DNA of 64,000 nt from VRUE01 sp963716245 (GCA_963716245.1 OY970300.1:1488001-1552000), one strand, 5' to 3'. Shown: positions 35,709 through 47,005, counted from the stretch's first letter. The notes: generated from the letters alone by a model not told the origin. Translations and numbers: made by a program.

Positions 35709-36869
35709 TCAGGCAGGCGCTCGCAGGCGGCGGAAGCGGCGCTTGCCGATCTGGATCACGCGGCCGTCGAGCTCGGCCGACGGCAAGTCGAGGGTCCCGG
35801 CCGGCACCGGCTCGCCGTCCAGCTTCACGCCTCCCTGCTCGATCAGCCGCCGTGCCTCGCTGCCGCTGATCTCGAAGAGGCCGCGCAGCAGGCTGGGCAT
35901 GTGGACCTGGCCGTCGTCGTCGCCGAGGAAGGCGGCGATCTCGGCCTCCTCCACGTCGTCGGGCGCCTCGTGGCGCACGAAGAGGCGGTCGAAGTGCTCC
36001 TCGGCCGCGCGCGCGGCGGCGGCGCCGTGGAAGCGCTCGACGATGCGGCGACCGAGCTGCCGCTTCGCCTCGTTGGGCGGCCCGGCCGGCACCTCCTCGC
36101 CGAGCAGCAGGCGGAAGTACTCCGGCATCGCCTCGTCGGGCACCCGCATCAGCTTCCCGAACGCCTCCTCGGGCGCGTCGGTGACGCCGACGTAGTTGCC
36201 GAGCGACTTGCTCATCTTCTGGACGCCGTCGATCCCGACCAGGATCGGCATCGTCAGGATCGATTGCGGCGGCTGACCGTGGTTCGCCTGCACGTCGCGG
36301 CCGAACAGCAGGTTGAACTTCTGGTCGGTCCCACCGAGCTCCACGTCGGCCTCGACCGCCACTGAGTCGTAGCCCTGCAGGAGCGGGTAGAGCAGCTCGA
36401 CCGCCGCGATCGGGGCGCCCGCGGCCATCCGCTTCTGGAAGTCGTCGCGCTCGAGCAGCCGTGCCACGGTCGTCTGGGCGAGCAGGCCGAGCAGCGCCTC
36501 GGGCTCCATGCGCAGCCACTCGCTGTTGAAGCGCACCTCCGTGCGCTCGCGGTCGAGCAGCTTGAACGCCTGCTCCTGGTAGGTGGCCGCGTTGGCCTCG
36601 ATCTCCTCGGCGCTCGGCACGGGGCGTTGCGCCGAGCGGCCGCTCGGATCCCCGACCCGCGCGGTGAAGTCGCCGATGATTAGCACGACCGTGTGGCCGG
36701 CGAGCTGGAACTCGCGCAGCTTCTCCAACACGACGGTGTGGCCGAGGTGGATGTCCGCCGTCGTCGGGTCGATTCCGAGCTTGACGCGGAGGGGGCGGTC
36801 GCCCGACAGCTGCTCCCGAAGCCTCCCCTCCGGCAGCACGTCGACCGCGTTGCGCGCCAGATCCGTCAC
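35709..36869 (-). CDS. tyrS: Tyrosyl-tRNA synthetase
   Basis: 386 residues, class I. KLGIDPTTADIHLGHTVVLEKLREFQLAGH holds the HxGH motif (HLGH) and KMSKSLGNYVG is the KMSKS loop. An S4 RNA-binding domain forms the C-terminus (SEARRLIEQGGVKLDGEPV). This is the TyrRS variant common in Actinobacteria and thermophiles. The start is GTG with TAGCAT 7 bases upstream and no Shine-Dalgarno. Confidence 0.97.
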   Translation of the reverse strand: MTDLARNAVDVLPEGRLREQLSGDRPLRVKLGIDPTTADIHLGHTVVLEKLREFQLAGHTVVLIIGDFTARVGDPSGRSAQRPVPSAEEIEANAATYQEQAFKLLDRERTEVRFNSEWLRMEPEALLGLLAQTTVARLLERDDFQKRMAAGAPIAAVELLYPLLQGYDSVAVEADVELGGTDQKFNLLFGRDVQANHGQPPQSILTMPILVGIDGVQKMSKSLGNYVGVTDAPEEAFGKLMRVPDEAMPEYFRLLLGEEVPAGPPNEAKRQLGRRIVERFHGAAAARAAEEHFDRLFVRHEAPDDVEEAEIAAFLGDDDGQVHMPSLLRGLFEISGSEARRLIEQGGVKLDGEPVPAGTLDLPSAELDGRVIQIGKRRFRRLRAPA

Positions 36870-37062
36870 CGGCCCAATGCTAGACGGTCAGTCCCCGACC
36901 TCCGCACGCCTGGATGACGCACGTGGCGCTGCGCATCTCTGCGTCCTCGGGCTTGCCTTTGGCACCACCAAAGACTGCGCCCTGTGTCCTTGATTTGCTT
37001 GGCCACGTACGCCCCCAGTCGCACGCGGGTCGCGAACCGATCGTCTAGACTGCCGCCTCCTC

Positions 37063-39249
37063 TTGGCGGGCAAACGCACCAAGCCGCGCCTGAAAAAGCT
37101 GCGCGTCCTCTTTGTCCTCGTGGGCCTGGCCATCCTTGCCGTCGTCTCGATGGTCTTCGGGATGGTCGTCGCCGTCTCGCAGGATCTGCCGGACATCTAC
37201 AACTTCGCCCGCTACAAGGCGTCGAAGAACAGCGAGGTATTCGATGCGTCGGGGGCGCCGATCGGGACGCTGACCAGCAACCAGAACAAGATCCTGCTCG
37301 AGTCCGGGCAGATCTCGCCGAACATGAAGAACGCGGTGGTGGCGGTCGAGGACTCGCGCTTCTACGAGCACGAGGGCGTCGACTTCCAGGGGATCGGCCG
37401 GGCGCTGGTCAAAGACATCATGAGCCGCAGCGCCGCGCAGGGCGCCTCGACGATCACCGAGCAGTTCGTCAAAGACGCGCTGGCCGCGCAGAACAGCCGC
37501 ACCCTGTTCCAGAAGTTCCGCGAGGCGGTGCTCGCCTACCGGCTCGAGCAGCGCTGGAGCAAGGACAAGATCCTGACCGAGTACCTCAACACGATCTACT
37601 TCGGCGAGGGCGCCTACGGGATCGAGGCCGCGGCGCGAACCTTCTTCGGCGAGGCCCACCCCGACTGCGGGACCGAAAGCCAGCCGTGCGCGGCGGTGCT
37701 GGAGCCCTGGGAGGCGGCCCTGCTCGCCGGCGTGATCGCCTCACCCTCCGCCTACGACCCCAAGCTCTTCCCCGAAAACGCCCTCGGCCGGCGCAACCTC
37801 GTGCTCGAGAAGATGTACGAACAGGGCTTCATCACTCAGGAACAGTTCGAGGACGGGACTCGGCAGGCGCTGCCGGCCCCCGACGACATCGAGCCCCCCC
37901 GGCTCGACTCCGAAGCCCCGTACTTCACCTCGTGGCTGCGCCAGCAGCTGGTCGAACGCTACGGCGCCGCGAAGACCTTCTTCGGCGGGCTGAAGGTCAA
38001 GACGACGCTCGACCTCGACCTCCAGCACGCCGCCGAAGAAGCCGTCTCCAGCTACCTCGGCGAACTCGGCCCGACTGCGGCGCTGGTCGTGATCGACAAC
38101 CGCAACGCGGGGATCAAGGCGATGATCGGCGGCCCCGATTTCGAGGAGGCGCCCTTCAACCTGGCGACGCTCGGCCATCGCCAGCCGGGCTCCTCGATCA
38201 AGCCGATCATCTTGGCGACCGCCCTGCAGCAGGGCATCTCCCCGGAAACCGTCTACGAATCGGCGCCGCAGGTCTTCAGCTTCGGCAAGAACGACCAGGA
38301 ACTGTTCGAGGTCAAGAACTACGCCGACAGCTATCTCGGCTCGGCGTCCCTGGCCACCGCGACCACCTACTCCGACAACGCCGTCTACGCCCAGGTGGGC
38401 CTCGAAAGCATCGCGGGCGGCACCCGGGCGATCGCCCGCACCGCGCACCGGCTGGGGGTCCAGACCCACCTCTCGACCAACCCCGCGATGGTGCTCGGCG
38501 GCCTCGACGAAGGCGTGACGCCGCTCGAGTGGTCCTATGCCTTCTCGACGATCGCCAACAACGGCGATCGGGTGAGCGGCACGCTCGCCCCCGAGCCCGG
38601 CCGCACGCCGGTCGCCTACACCGAAGTGACCGACAACGACGGCGACCTGATCAAGGGCGGCGACAACGACTCGATGCGCAGGCAGGTCCTCCCCGAAGAC
38701 GTCGCCGAAGAAGCGAAGGGGATCCTGCGCTCGGTGATCACCAGCGGCACCGGTGTGCGGGCCGACATCGGCGACGAAAGCCAGTGGGGCAAGACGGGGA
38801 CCACCGACGACAACGGCGACGCCTGGTTCTGCGGCGCGACCGAGGAGGTCACCTCCTGCGTCTGGGTCGGCTACGCCGACTCGCTGACGCCGATGACGAC
38901 CGAGTTCTCGGGCGGCCCGGTCGACGGCGGCACCTTCCCGGCGCTGATCTGGGCCTCGGTGATCTCCGCCTGGCAGGAGATCCAGGCGGAGAAGGCGGCC
39001 GAGCGCGAGGCCGAGAGGGCGAGTGAGGAAGCCGCCGAGGACTCTGAAACGGGCGAGGGCGACTCCTACGTCGCGCCGGAAGAAACCTACGAACCGAGCC
39101 CCGAACCGGAAGGCCTGGAATCCGAACCGCAGGCCGAGCCGGAACCCGAAGTCGAAGCCGCGCCGGAACCGGAAGAAGCGGCACCCGAAGAAGCCGCGCC
39201 CGAATCGGGCGGCGGCATCGGCGCGGGCGGCGCGGCCGCGCCGGGTTAG
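37063..39249 (+). CDS. Class A penicillin-binding protein (glycosyltransferase/transpeptidase)
   Basis: 728 residues from a TTG start. A basic N-terminus and one membrane anchor (about 14-38) are followed by the GT51 glycosyltransferase domain (VVAVEDSRFYEHEGVDFQGIGRAL, GASTITEQFVKD, YLNTIYFGEGAYGIEAAA) and a transpeptidase domain with SSIKP (active Ser), SDN (TTYSDNAVYAQ) and KTGT. The last 90 residues are Glu/Pro/Ala-rich repeats ending in Gly/Ala. It polymerises and cross-links peptidoglycan outside the membrane. The TTG is chosen because it directly precedes AGKRTKPRLKK and follows TAGACT (37046-37051) at 11 bases. Its stop overlaps the mpg stop. Confidence 0.93.
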   Translation: MAGKRTKPRLKKLRVLFVLVGLAILAVVSMVFGMVVAVSQDLPDIYNFARYKASKNSEVFDASGAPIGTLTSNQNKILLESGQISPNMKNAVVAVEDSRFYEHEGVDFQGIGRALVKDIMSRSAAQGASTITEQFVKDALAAQNSRTLFQKFREAVLAYRLEQRWSKDKILTEYLNTIYFGEGAYGIEAAARTFFGEAHPDCGTESQPCAAVLEPWEAALLAGVIASPSAYDPKLFPENALGRRNLVLEKMYEQGFITQEQFEDGTRQALPAPDDIEPPRLDSEAPYFTSWLRQQLVERYGAAKTFFGGLKVKTTLDLDLQHAAEEAVSSYLGELGPTAALVVIDNRNAGIKAMIGGPDFEEAPFNLATLGHRQPGSSIKPIILATALQQGISPETVYESAPQVFSFGKNDQELFEVKNYADSYLGSASLATATTYSDNAVYAQVGLESIAGGTRAIARTAHRLGVQTHLSTNPAMVLGGLDEGVTPLEWSYAFSTIANNGDRVSGTLAPEPGRTPVAYTEVTDNDGDLIKGGDNDSMRRQVLPEDVAEEAKGILRSVITSGTGVRADIGDESQWGKTGTTDDNGDAWFCGATEEVTSCVWVGYADSLTPMTTEFSGGPVDGGTFPALIWASVISAWQEIQAEKAAEREAERASEEAAEDSETGEGDSYVAPEETYEPSPEPEGLESEPQAEPEPEVEAAPEPEEAAPEEAAPESGGGIGAGGAAAPG

Positions 39250-39869
39250 CCCGGTGTCGCCTCCTCCGCTCCGCGTCCGGGGGCGACCGGGCGAGGACGC
39301 GAGACGTAGGGGTTGTTCGCGACGCAGAAGCGCCAGGGGCGGTCGACGGCTTTGGTGATCCCGATCCGAGGGCCGGCGACGATCTCGCCGTTCCAGTCCG
39401 GCTGGCGCGGCAGCACGCAGAACGGGTCGGCGCTCAGGTCCGCGCCGTTGACGTCGAGGCCGATCCCCAGCGCCTCGGTCAGCTTGCCCGGCCCGGAGCA
39501 CAGGTCCGCGTCCGGCCGGATGCCGCGCCGGGCCCGCATCTCCTCCAGCCCGTCGGTCGGCTCGAGCGCGCGGATCAGCACCGCGGCGGCCTGGCCCTCG
39601 GGTTCGGCGACGGCGTTGAGCAGGCTGTGGATGCCGTAGGAGAGGTAGACGTAGGCGCGGCCGGGCGGGCCGAACAGGACCTCGGTTCGGGGGGTGAGGC
39701 CGACGTACGCGTGGCAGGCCGGGTCGTCGCGCTCGTAGCTCTCGGTCTCGACGATCGTGCCGCCGCGGCCCTCGTAGAGGAGGCGGCAGCCGATCAGCTC
39801 GCGGGCGACGACGTGGACCGAGCGCTCGAAGAAGGAGGCGCCCAGGCGCTGCGCGGCGCCGGCGCTCAA
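39246..39869 (-). CDS. mpg: 3-methyladenine DNA glycosylase (AAG/MPG type)
   Basis: 207 residues. LIGCRLLYEGRGGTIVETESYE carries the catalytic Glu; DPACHAYVGLTPRTEVLFGPPGRAYVYLSYGIHSLLNAV and LCSGPGKLTEALGI are family signatures. It removes alkylated bases in base excision repair. The start overlaps argH by 4 bp; the end overlaps the convergent PBP gene by 4 bp at CCGGGTTAGCCCGG, itself a small hairpin. Confidence 0.95.
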   Translation of the reverse strand: MSAGAAQRLGASFFERSVHVVARELIGCRLLYEGRGGTIVETESYERDDPACHAYVGLTPRTEVLFGPPGRAYVYLSYGIHSLLNAVAEPEGQAAAVLIRALEPTDGLEEMRARRGIRPDADLCSGPGKLTEALGIGLDVNGADLSADPFCVLPRQPDWNGEIVAGPRIGITKAVDRPWRFCVANNPYVSRPRPVAPGRGAEEATPG

Positions 39870-41257
39870 GAGCGCTCGGCGGCGACCCTCGACTCGACCG
39901 CCGCCAGGGTCCCGCGGGCGATCTCGATCTGCTGCGCGAGCGCGGTCGAGCCGGTGCCGCCCTCGATCCGCTTCGACTCGAGCCAGCTCTCGCGCCGCAG
40001 CACGTCGTAGAAGGACTCGTCGAGGTGCTCGGAGCGCTGCCGGAGCTCCTCGGGGGTCAGCTCCGAGAGGGACTTACCCCGCTCGATCACGTCGCGGACC
40101 AGGCCGCCGACGATCCCGTGCGCCTCGCGAAACGGCACGCCCTTGCCGACGAGCAGGTCGGCGATCTCGGTGGCCGCGAGCATCTCGTCGCTCGACGCGG
40201 CCTCTAGCCGGTCGCGGTCGAAGCCGATCCCGGCGAGCATTCCCTCGGTCGCCTCCAGGCACGACTCGACCGTGTCGATCGCGTCGAAGAGCGGCTCCTT
40301 GTCCTCCTGCATGTCCTTCCCGTAGGTCAGCGGCAGGGCGTGCATCGTCCCCAGCAGCGCCAGGTAGTCGGAGGCGACCCGCGGCGCCTTGGCCCGCAGC
40401 AGCTCGGCCGAGTCGGGGTTCTTCTTCTGCGGCATGATGCTCGACCCCGACGAGAAGGACTCGTCGAGCTCGCAGAAGCCGAACTCGCTGCTCGACCAGA
40501 TCACGATCTCAGAGCCGAGCCGCGAGAGGTGCATTGCGCAGGTCGAGGCCGCCGACAGGTAGTCGAGGACGAAGTCGCGGTTGGAAGAGCCGTCGATCGA
40601 GTTGGGGCTGACGTGGTCGAAGCCGAGGTCGGCGGCGACGGAGCGGCGGTCGATCGGCCAGTTGACCCCCGCCAGGGCGCCCGAGCCGAGCGGCATCACC
40701 GAGGCGCTGTCGAGCGCGAACTGGAAGCGCAGCACGTCGCGCGCCAGCATCCAGAAGTAGGCGAGCAGGTGGTGGCCGAGGTAGACCGGCTGGGCGCGCT
40801 GCAGGTGCGTGTAGCCGGGCATCGGCCAGTCGCGGTGGCGCTCGCCCAGCTCGAGCAGCCGGGCCATCGTCGTGCCGGCCAGCTCGATCGCCCGCAGCGA
40901 GTGGGCCTGGACGACCATCGCCACGTCGGTCGCCACCTGGTCGTTGCGGGAGCGGCCGGTGTGGAGCTTGCCGGCCAGCGGGCCGATCTCCTCGCCGAGC
41001 AGGCGCTCGGCCGCCATGTGGATGTCCTCGTCGGACTCCTCGAACTCGAAGCCGTGCGTCCCGATCCGCTCGCGGACCCGGTCGAGCCCCTGGCAGATCC
41101 GCTCCAGCTCCTCGTCGGTGAGGACGTCGATCTCGCAGAGGGCGCGGGCGTGCGCCTTGGACTGGTCGATGTCGTAGGGCGCGAGCCGCCAGTCGAACTC
41201 GATCGAGCGGTTGAGGCGCCAGAAGCGCGGGTCCGGATCCTTGCGAAAGCGCGACAT
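39866..41257 (-). CDS. argH: Argininosuccinate lyase
   Basis: 463 residues. EEDIHMA-type SDEDIHMAAERL, LHTGRSRNDQVATDVAM, PGYTHLQRAQPVYLGHHLLAY and the signature GSSIMPQKKNPDSAELLRAK (catalytic Ser) are complete. It splits argininosuccinate into arginine and fumarate. ATG 41257 is preferred over a longer reading: the extra N-terminal 19 residues are Arg-rich and run through the promoter-like GGATAATCGCC. No other arg genes are in the window. Confidence 0.96.
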   Translation of the reverse strand: MSRFRKDPDPRFWRLNRSIEFDWRLAPYDIDQSKAHARALCEIDVLTDEELERICQGLDRVRERIGTHGFEFEESDEDIHMAAERLLGEEIGPLAGKLHTGRSRNDQVATDVAMVVQAHSLRAIELAGTTMARLLELGERHRDWPMPGYTHLQRAQPVYLGHHLLAYFWMLARDVLRFQFALDSASVMPLGSGALAGVNWPIDRRSVAADLGFDHVSPNSIDGSSNRDFVLDYLSAASTCAMHLSRLGSEIVIWSSSEFGFCELDESFSSGSSIMPQKKNPDSAELLRAKAPRVASDYLALLGTMHALPLTYGKDMQEDKEPLFDAIDTVESCLEATEGMLAGIGFDRDRLEAASSDEMLAATEIADLLVGKGVPFREAHGIVGGLVRDVIERGKSLSELTPEELRQRSEHLDESFYDVLRRESWLESKRIEGGTGSTALAQQIEIARGTLAAVESRVAAERS

Positions 41258-41267
41258 CGGCGGGCGA

Positions 41268-42398
41268 TTATCCCTGGCGCACCGGTTGCCCGAGCGCCGC
41301 GGCGAGCTCCTCACAGACGCGGGCCACCTGGGACTCGGTCATCTCGGTGAAGAAGGGCAGCGCCAGCGAGCGCGCCGCCGCGGCTTCGGCGACGGGGAAC
41401 TGGCCCTCCCGGTAGCCGAGCTCGCGCAGGTGCGGGAAGAGGTGGATGCAGGGCAGGTAGGCCTTCGTCGCCACGCCGCGCTCGGCGAGGCGGGCGATCG
41501 CCGCGTCGCGGTCCGCGCCGTCGGGCAGCTCGACCGAGTAGACGAACCAGCTGCGCCGCTCGCGGTCGCGTCCCGCGGCGGGGATGCGCAGGCCCTCGAT
41601 CCCCGCCAGCGCGTCGGCGTAGAGCGCGGCCACCGCGTCGCGGCGCTCCAGCATCGCGCCCAGCTTCTCCAGCTGGGCGACGCCGAGCGCGGCGGCGAGG
41701 TCGGAGAGGCGGTAGTTGAAGCCGAGCCCGTCGTGTTCCAGCCAGCCCATGTCCGGGGCGCGGCCCTGGTTGCGCTCGGCGCGCAGGCGGGCGGCGGTCT
41801 CCCCGTCGGACGGGACGATCATCCCCCCCTCCCCCGTGGTCAGCTGCTTGTTCGCGTAGAAGGCGAAGGTGGCGAGGTTGCCGCGCGCGCCGACAGGGCG
41901 CCCCTCGCGGTCGACCGCCCCGAGCGCCTCGCAGGCATCCTCGAGGACGCCGAGGCCGTTGCGCGCGGCGATCGCCTCGAGCTCGGGCATCGCCGCCGGG
42001 TAGCCGAAGATGTGGACCGGCAGGATGCCGGTGCTGCGCTCGCCCACCGCCGCCTCGACCGCGGCCGGGTCGAGGTCGAGCGTGTCGGGGTCGACGTCGC
42101 AGAAGACCGGCCGGGCGCCCTCGTAGAGCAGGCTGTTGGCCGAGGCGACGAAGCTGAACGGGCTGGTCAGGACCTCGTCTCCGGCCCCCCAGCCGAGCAT
42201 CCTCACGCCGAGGTGCAGCGCGGTCGTGCCGCTCGACACCGCGACCGCGTCTTCGACGCCGAGCCAGGCGGCGAACTCGCGCTCGAAGCGCTCCCCCATC
42301 GGGCCCAGCGAGAGCCGCCCCGAGCGCAGCACCTGCAGCGCCAGCTCCTCCTCGCGCGCGCCGATCTCCGGGCAGGCAAGCGGGATCGGATCGGTCAC
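41268..42398 (-). CDS. DegT/DnrJ/EryC1/StrS family PLP-dependent aminotransferase
   Basis: 376 residues. Family blocks: SGTTALHLGVRMLGWGAGDEV, SPFSFVASANSLLYEGA, VHIFGYPAAM, LEDACEALGA, the PLP Lys in FYANKQLTTGEGGMIV, and NYRLSDLAAALGVAQLEKL. Members usually transfer an amino group to nucleotide-bound sugars for glycans or antibiotics. There are no sugar genes nearby; it sits between cimA and argH. Substrate unknown. The GTG start has TAGGGT exactly 6 bases upstream. Confidence 0.9.
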   Translation of the reverse strand: MTDPIPLACPEIGAREEELALQVLRSGRLSLGPMGERFEREFAAWLGVEDAVAVSSGTTALHLGVRMLGWGAGDEVLTSPFSFVASANSLLYEGARPVFCDVDPDTLDLDPAAVEAAVGERSTGILPVHIFGYPAAMPELEAIAARNGLGVLEDACEALGAVDREGRPVGARGNLATFAFYANKQLTTGEGGMIVPSDGETAARLRAERNQGRAPDMGWLEHDGLGFNYRLSDLAAALGVAQLEKLGAMLERRDAVAALYADALAGIEGLRIPAAGRDRERRSWFVYSVELPDGADRDAAIARLAERGVATKAYLPCIHLFPHLRELGYREGQFPVAEAAAARSLALPFFTEMTESQVARVCEELAAALGQPVRQG

Positions 42399-42404
42399 GG
42401 GCTC

Positions 42405-42410
42405 ACCCTA
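42405..42410 (-). promoter_or_regulatory. -10 box for leaderless DegT gene
   Basis: TAGGGT on the minus strand, 6 bases before the GTG start and 22 bp after the cimA stop; no Shine-Dalgarno. The DegT-argH-mpg genes may be transcribed from here. Confidence 0.45.
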
Positions 42411-42431
42411 TTGCGTCGTCGCCCGCTCCGC

Positions 42432-43991
<1,560 letters not shown>

Positions 43992-44005
43992 CTGATGCCT
44001 TTCGA

Positions 44006-44100
44006 TTCGAGGGGATCGGTGTGGGCCCTGCGGGCCCGCCTGCGCGGCATGGCCGCGCCAGCCGCTAGGCGGCTGCGGTAATTCGCCCGATCCGCTCGAA
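44006..44100 (+). repeat. Branched inverted-repeat element, copy 3 (cimA leader)
   Basis: Outer arms 44006-44019 and 44087-44100 pair at 13 of 14 positions. Inside are three hairpins: GGGCCC-TGC-GGGCCC, GCGCGGC-ATG-GCCGCGC and AGCCGC-TAG-GCGGCT, then GGTAATTCG. The same order and wording (TGTGG, GCGCGGC...GCCGCGC, GCTA, AATTCG) occur in the elements at 56117 and 56389. The core reads on the plus strand, antisense to the ilvE-cimA transcript, in which the element would be the cimA 5' leader. Confidence 0.7.
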
Positions 44101-44111
44101 ACGCCACTGCA

Positions 44112-45062
44112 TCAGCTGCCGACCTTACTCGGTTCGTCCGCTCCGGATGGAACCTCGACGAAGTCGAGCCACTCCAGGTACTCCTCGGCGCGGCCGTGCA
44201 GCGCGTCGAAGAACTTCGCCTGCAGGTGGCGCGTCACCTCGCCCGGTTCGCCGAGCGGGTGGTCGTCGATCTCGCGGACGGGAACCAGCTCGGCCGCCGT
44301 CCCGGTCAGGAAGACCTCCTCGGCCAGGTAGAGCTCGGCCCGCGCCACGTCGCGCTCGACCACCGTGTAGCCGAGGTCGCGGGCGATCTGGATCACCGAC
44401 TTGCGGTTGATCCCGTCGAGGATCGACGCGACGTGCGGCGGCGTGACGATCTGCCCGTCGCGGACCAGGAAGATGTTCTCGCCGGAGCCCTCGCAGACGA
44501 AGCCGCGCTCGTCGAGCAGCAGCGCCTCTTCGTAGCCGGCCTTCTCGGACTCGGTCTTGGCGAGGATCGAGTTGAGGTACTGGCCCGACGCCTTGGCGTG
44601 CGGGATCAGCCCGCCGGGGCCGATCCGGCGCCAGCTCGAGACCTTGGCGCGGATTCCGTGCTTCTGGCCCTCCTCGCCGAGGTATGCGCCCCAGGGGAAG
44701 GCGGCGATGATCACGTCGATCGGCGCGTCGGTCGCGTAGAGGCCGAGGTTGCCGTAGCCGCGGAAGGCGAGCGGCCGGATGTAGCAGGAGTGCAGGCCGT
44801 TGCGGGCGATCAGCTCCCGCGTCGCGGCGCCGATCTGCTCGGGCGAGTACGGAAGCTCCATGTAGTACAGCTGCGCCGACTTGGCGAGCCGCCGCAGATG
44901 GTCCTGGTGGCGAAACACGGCCGGACCCCGCTCGGTGTCGTAGCAGCGGACGCCCTCGAAGACGCCGGTCCCGTAGTGCAGGGCGTGGCTGAGCACGTGC
45001 ACCTTGGCGTCCTCCCAGGGCACGAACTCGCCGTTGTGCCAGATCAGCTCCGCGGTCTCCAT
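44112..45062 (-). CDS. ilvE: Branched-chain amino acid aminotransferase
   Basis: 316 residues, fold-type IV PLP enzyme. WHNGEFVPWEDAKVHVLSHALHYGTGVFEGVRCY, YIRPLAFRGYGNLGL, the PLP Lys in HAKASGQYLNSILAK, and EGSGENIFLV are diagnostic. It aminates the keto acids of valine, leucine and isoleucine. It lies 37 bp after leuB and 120 bp before cimA. TACTTT stands 6 bases before its ATG, so it can be transcribed separately as a leaderless message. Confidence 0.96.
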   Translation of the reverse strand: METAELIWHNGEFVPWEDAKVHVLSHALHYGTGVFEGVRCYDTERGPAVFRHQDHLRRLAKSAQLYYMELPYSPEQIGAATRELIARNGLHSCYIRPLAFRGYGNLGLYATDAPIDVIIAAFPWGAYLGEEGQKHGIRAKVSSWRRIGPGGLIPHAKASGQYLNSILAKTESEKAGYEEALLLDERGFVCEGSGENIFLVRDGQIVTPPHVASILDGINRKSVIQIARDLGYTVVERDVARAELYLAEEVFLTGTAAELVPVREIDDHPLGEPGEVTRHLQAKFFDALHGRAEEYLEWLDFVEVPSGADEPSKVGS

Positions 45063-45068
45063 GCCGGG

Positions 45069-45074
45069 AAAGTA
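45069..45074 (-). promoter_or_regulatory. -10 box for leaderless ilvE
   Basis: TACTTT on the minus strand ends 6 bases before the ATG of ilvE; the overlapping CATACT is an alternative. No Shine-Dalgarno is present. Confidence 0.4.
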
Positions 45075-45099
45075 TGCCCGATGAACGGGAAAGCCCGAG

Positions 45100-46170
<1,071 letters not shown>

Positions 46171-46186
46171 GCGGCCGCCACTCTAG

Positions 46187-46234
46187 ACGTGCCGCTACTT
46201 AACCCACCATATAGGTGGTCAAGTAGCGGCACGT
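46187..46234. repeat. GACGTGCC palindrome, copy 1
   Basis: Arms ACGTGCCGCTACTT and AAGTAGCGGCACGT pair over 14 bp and continue imperfectly (AACCCACC / GGTGGTC) around an ATATA loop. The 48 bases match those at 50436-50483 with two differences. The right arm forms the last codons and stop (TGA) of the methyltransferase gene; the left arm reaches towards the leuB -10. Confidence 0.8.
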
Positions 46235-47001
46235 GCCTCGATGTTGAGGCGGACGTACTCCAGGGCCAGCGGCTCGGCGGAGACCGCGAGAACCGCCTCC
46301 GCGAAGGGGCGACGGAGCTCCCGTGGCAACAGCGCGAGCTGCGGACCAAGCGTCGCAGTGGAGACGAACTCCAGCGGGCGCTCCGGCGTGACCGGCTTGG
46401 GCTCCAGCCAGCAGCGGATCTCGGCAAAGCCGGCTTCGAGGAGCCGTTGCTCCGTCTCCTCCGGTCCCGCGAAGTTCCAGAGCCGGGGAGCCTTGCCGAG
46501 GTGCGGCGCGAACTCCGGCCGCGCCGCGATCGCCGCGATCGCCTCCGCGTGCTCCGCGACGTTCCCGCGGCCACCGCATTGCGCGACCAGGCGCCCGTCC
46601 GGCCGCAGGGCGGCACGCAGCCGTCCGAAGAGCTGCTCGTGGTCGAGGACCCAGTGGAAGGTGGCGGTCGAGAAGACGAGGTCGGCGACAGGGTCGACTC
46701 GCAGCTCGAGAAGGTCGGTCACGAGGTATGAGGCCCGGTCGCCGAGTCGTTCCCGTGCCTTGGCGATCATCGCCTCCGAGCCGTCGACGGCGACGATCTC
46801 TCCCTCCGGAAGCCGGCCTGCAAGCTCCGCGGTGACGCGTCCGGATCCGCAACCGGCGTCGACGACCCGCTCGTCGCCGTCGAGCTGGAGGCGGCCCAGC
46901 ACCTCCATGCCCCATTCGAACTGCGGATCGGAGATCTGGTCGTAGGTCTCCGCGTCCCACTCCAAGGGGCCGGTGTGGCTCGGCTTTCCCTCCCCGGCCA
47001 A
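46219..47001 (-). CDS. SAM-dependent methyltransferase, trans-aconitate methyltransferase-like
   Basis: 260 residues from a TTG start. Class I methyltransferase motifs: VVDAGCGSGRVTAEL (motif I), VAVDGSEAMIAKARERL, DLVFSTATFHWVLDHEQLFGRLRAALRPDGRLVAQCGG. The wording around SEAMI and FHWVLDH resembles the Tam (trans-aconitate 2-methyltransferase) group; related yeast Tmt1 also methylates 3-isopropylmalate. It lies between leuD (4-bp gap) and leuB, which supports an aconitate- or isopropylmalate-type acid as substrate; this is inference. Its C-terminus ARAAT is encoded by a palindrome arm. Confidence 0.82.
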   Translation of the reverse strand: MAGEGKPSHTGPLEWDAETYDQISDPQFEWGMEVLGRLQLDGDERVVDAGCGSGRVTAELAGRLPEGEIVAVDGSEAMIAKARERLGDRASYLVTDLLELRVDPVADLVFSTATFHWVLDHEQLFGRLRAALRPDGRLVAQCGGRGNVAEHAEAIAAIAARPEFAPHLGKAPRLWNFAGPEETEQRLLEAGFAEIRCWLEPKPVTPERPLEFVSTATLGPQLALLPRELRRPFAEAVLAVSAEPLALEYVRLNIEARAAT

Positions 47002-47005
47002 GCCG

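Noticed and set aside
44006..44100. tRNA-like or T-box reading of the cloverleaf-shaped cimA leader element
   Set aside because: No GTTCRA T-loop, no anticodon arm geometry and no T-box AGGGTGG core; the hairpin stems match the other branched elements instead.
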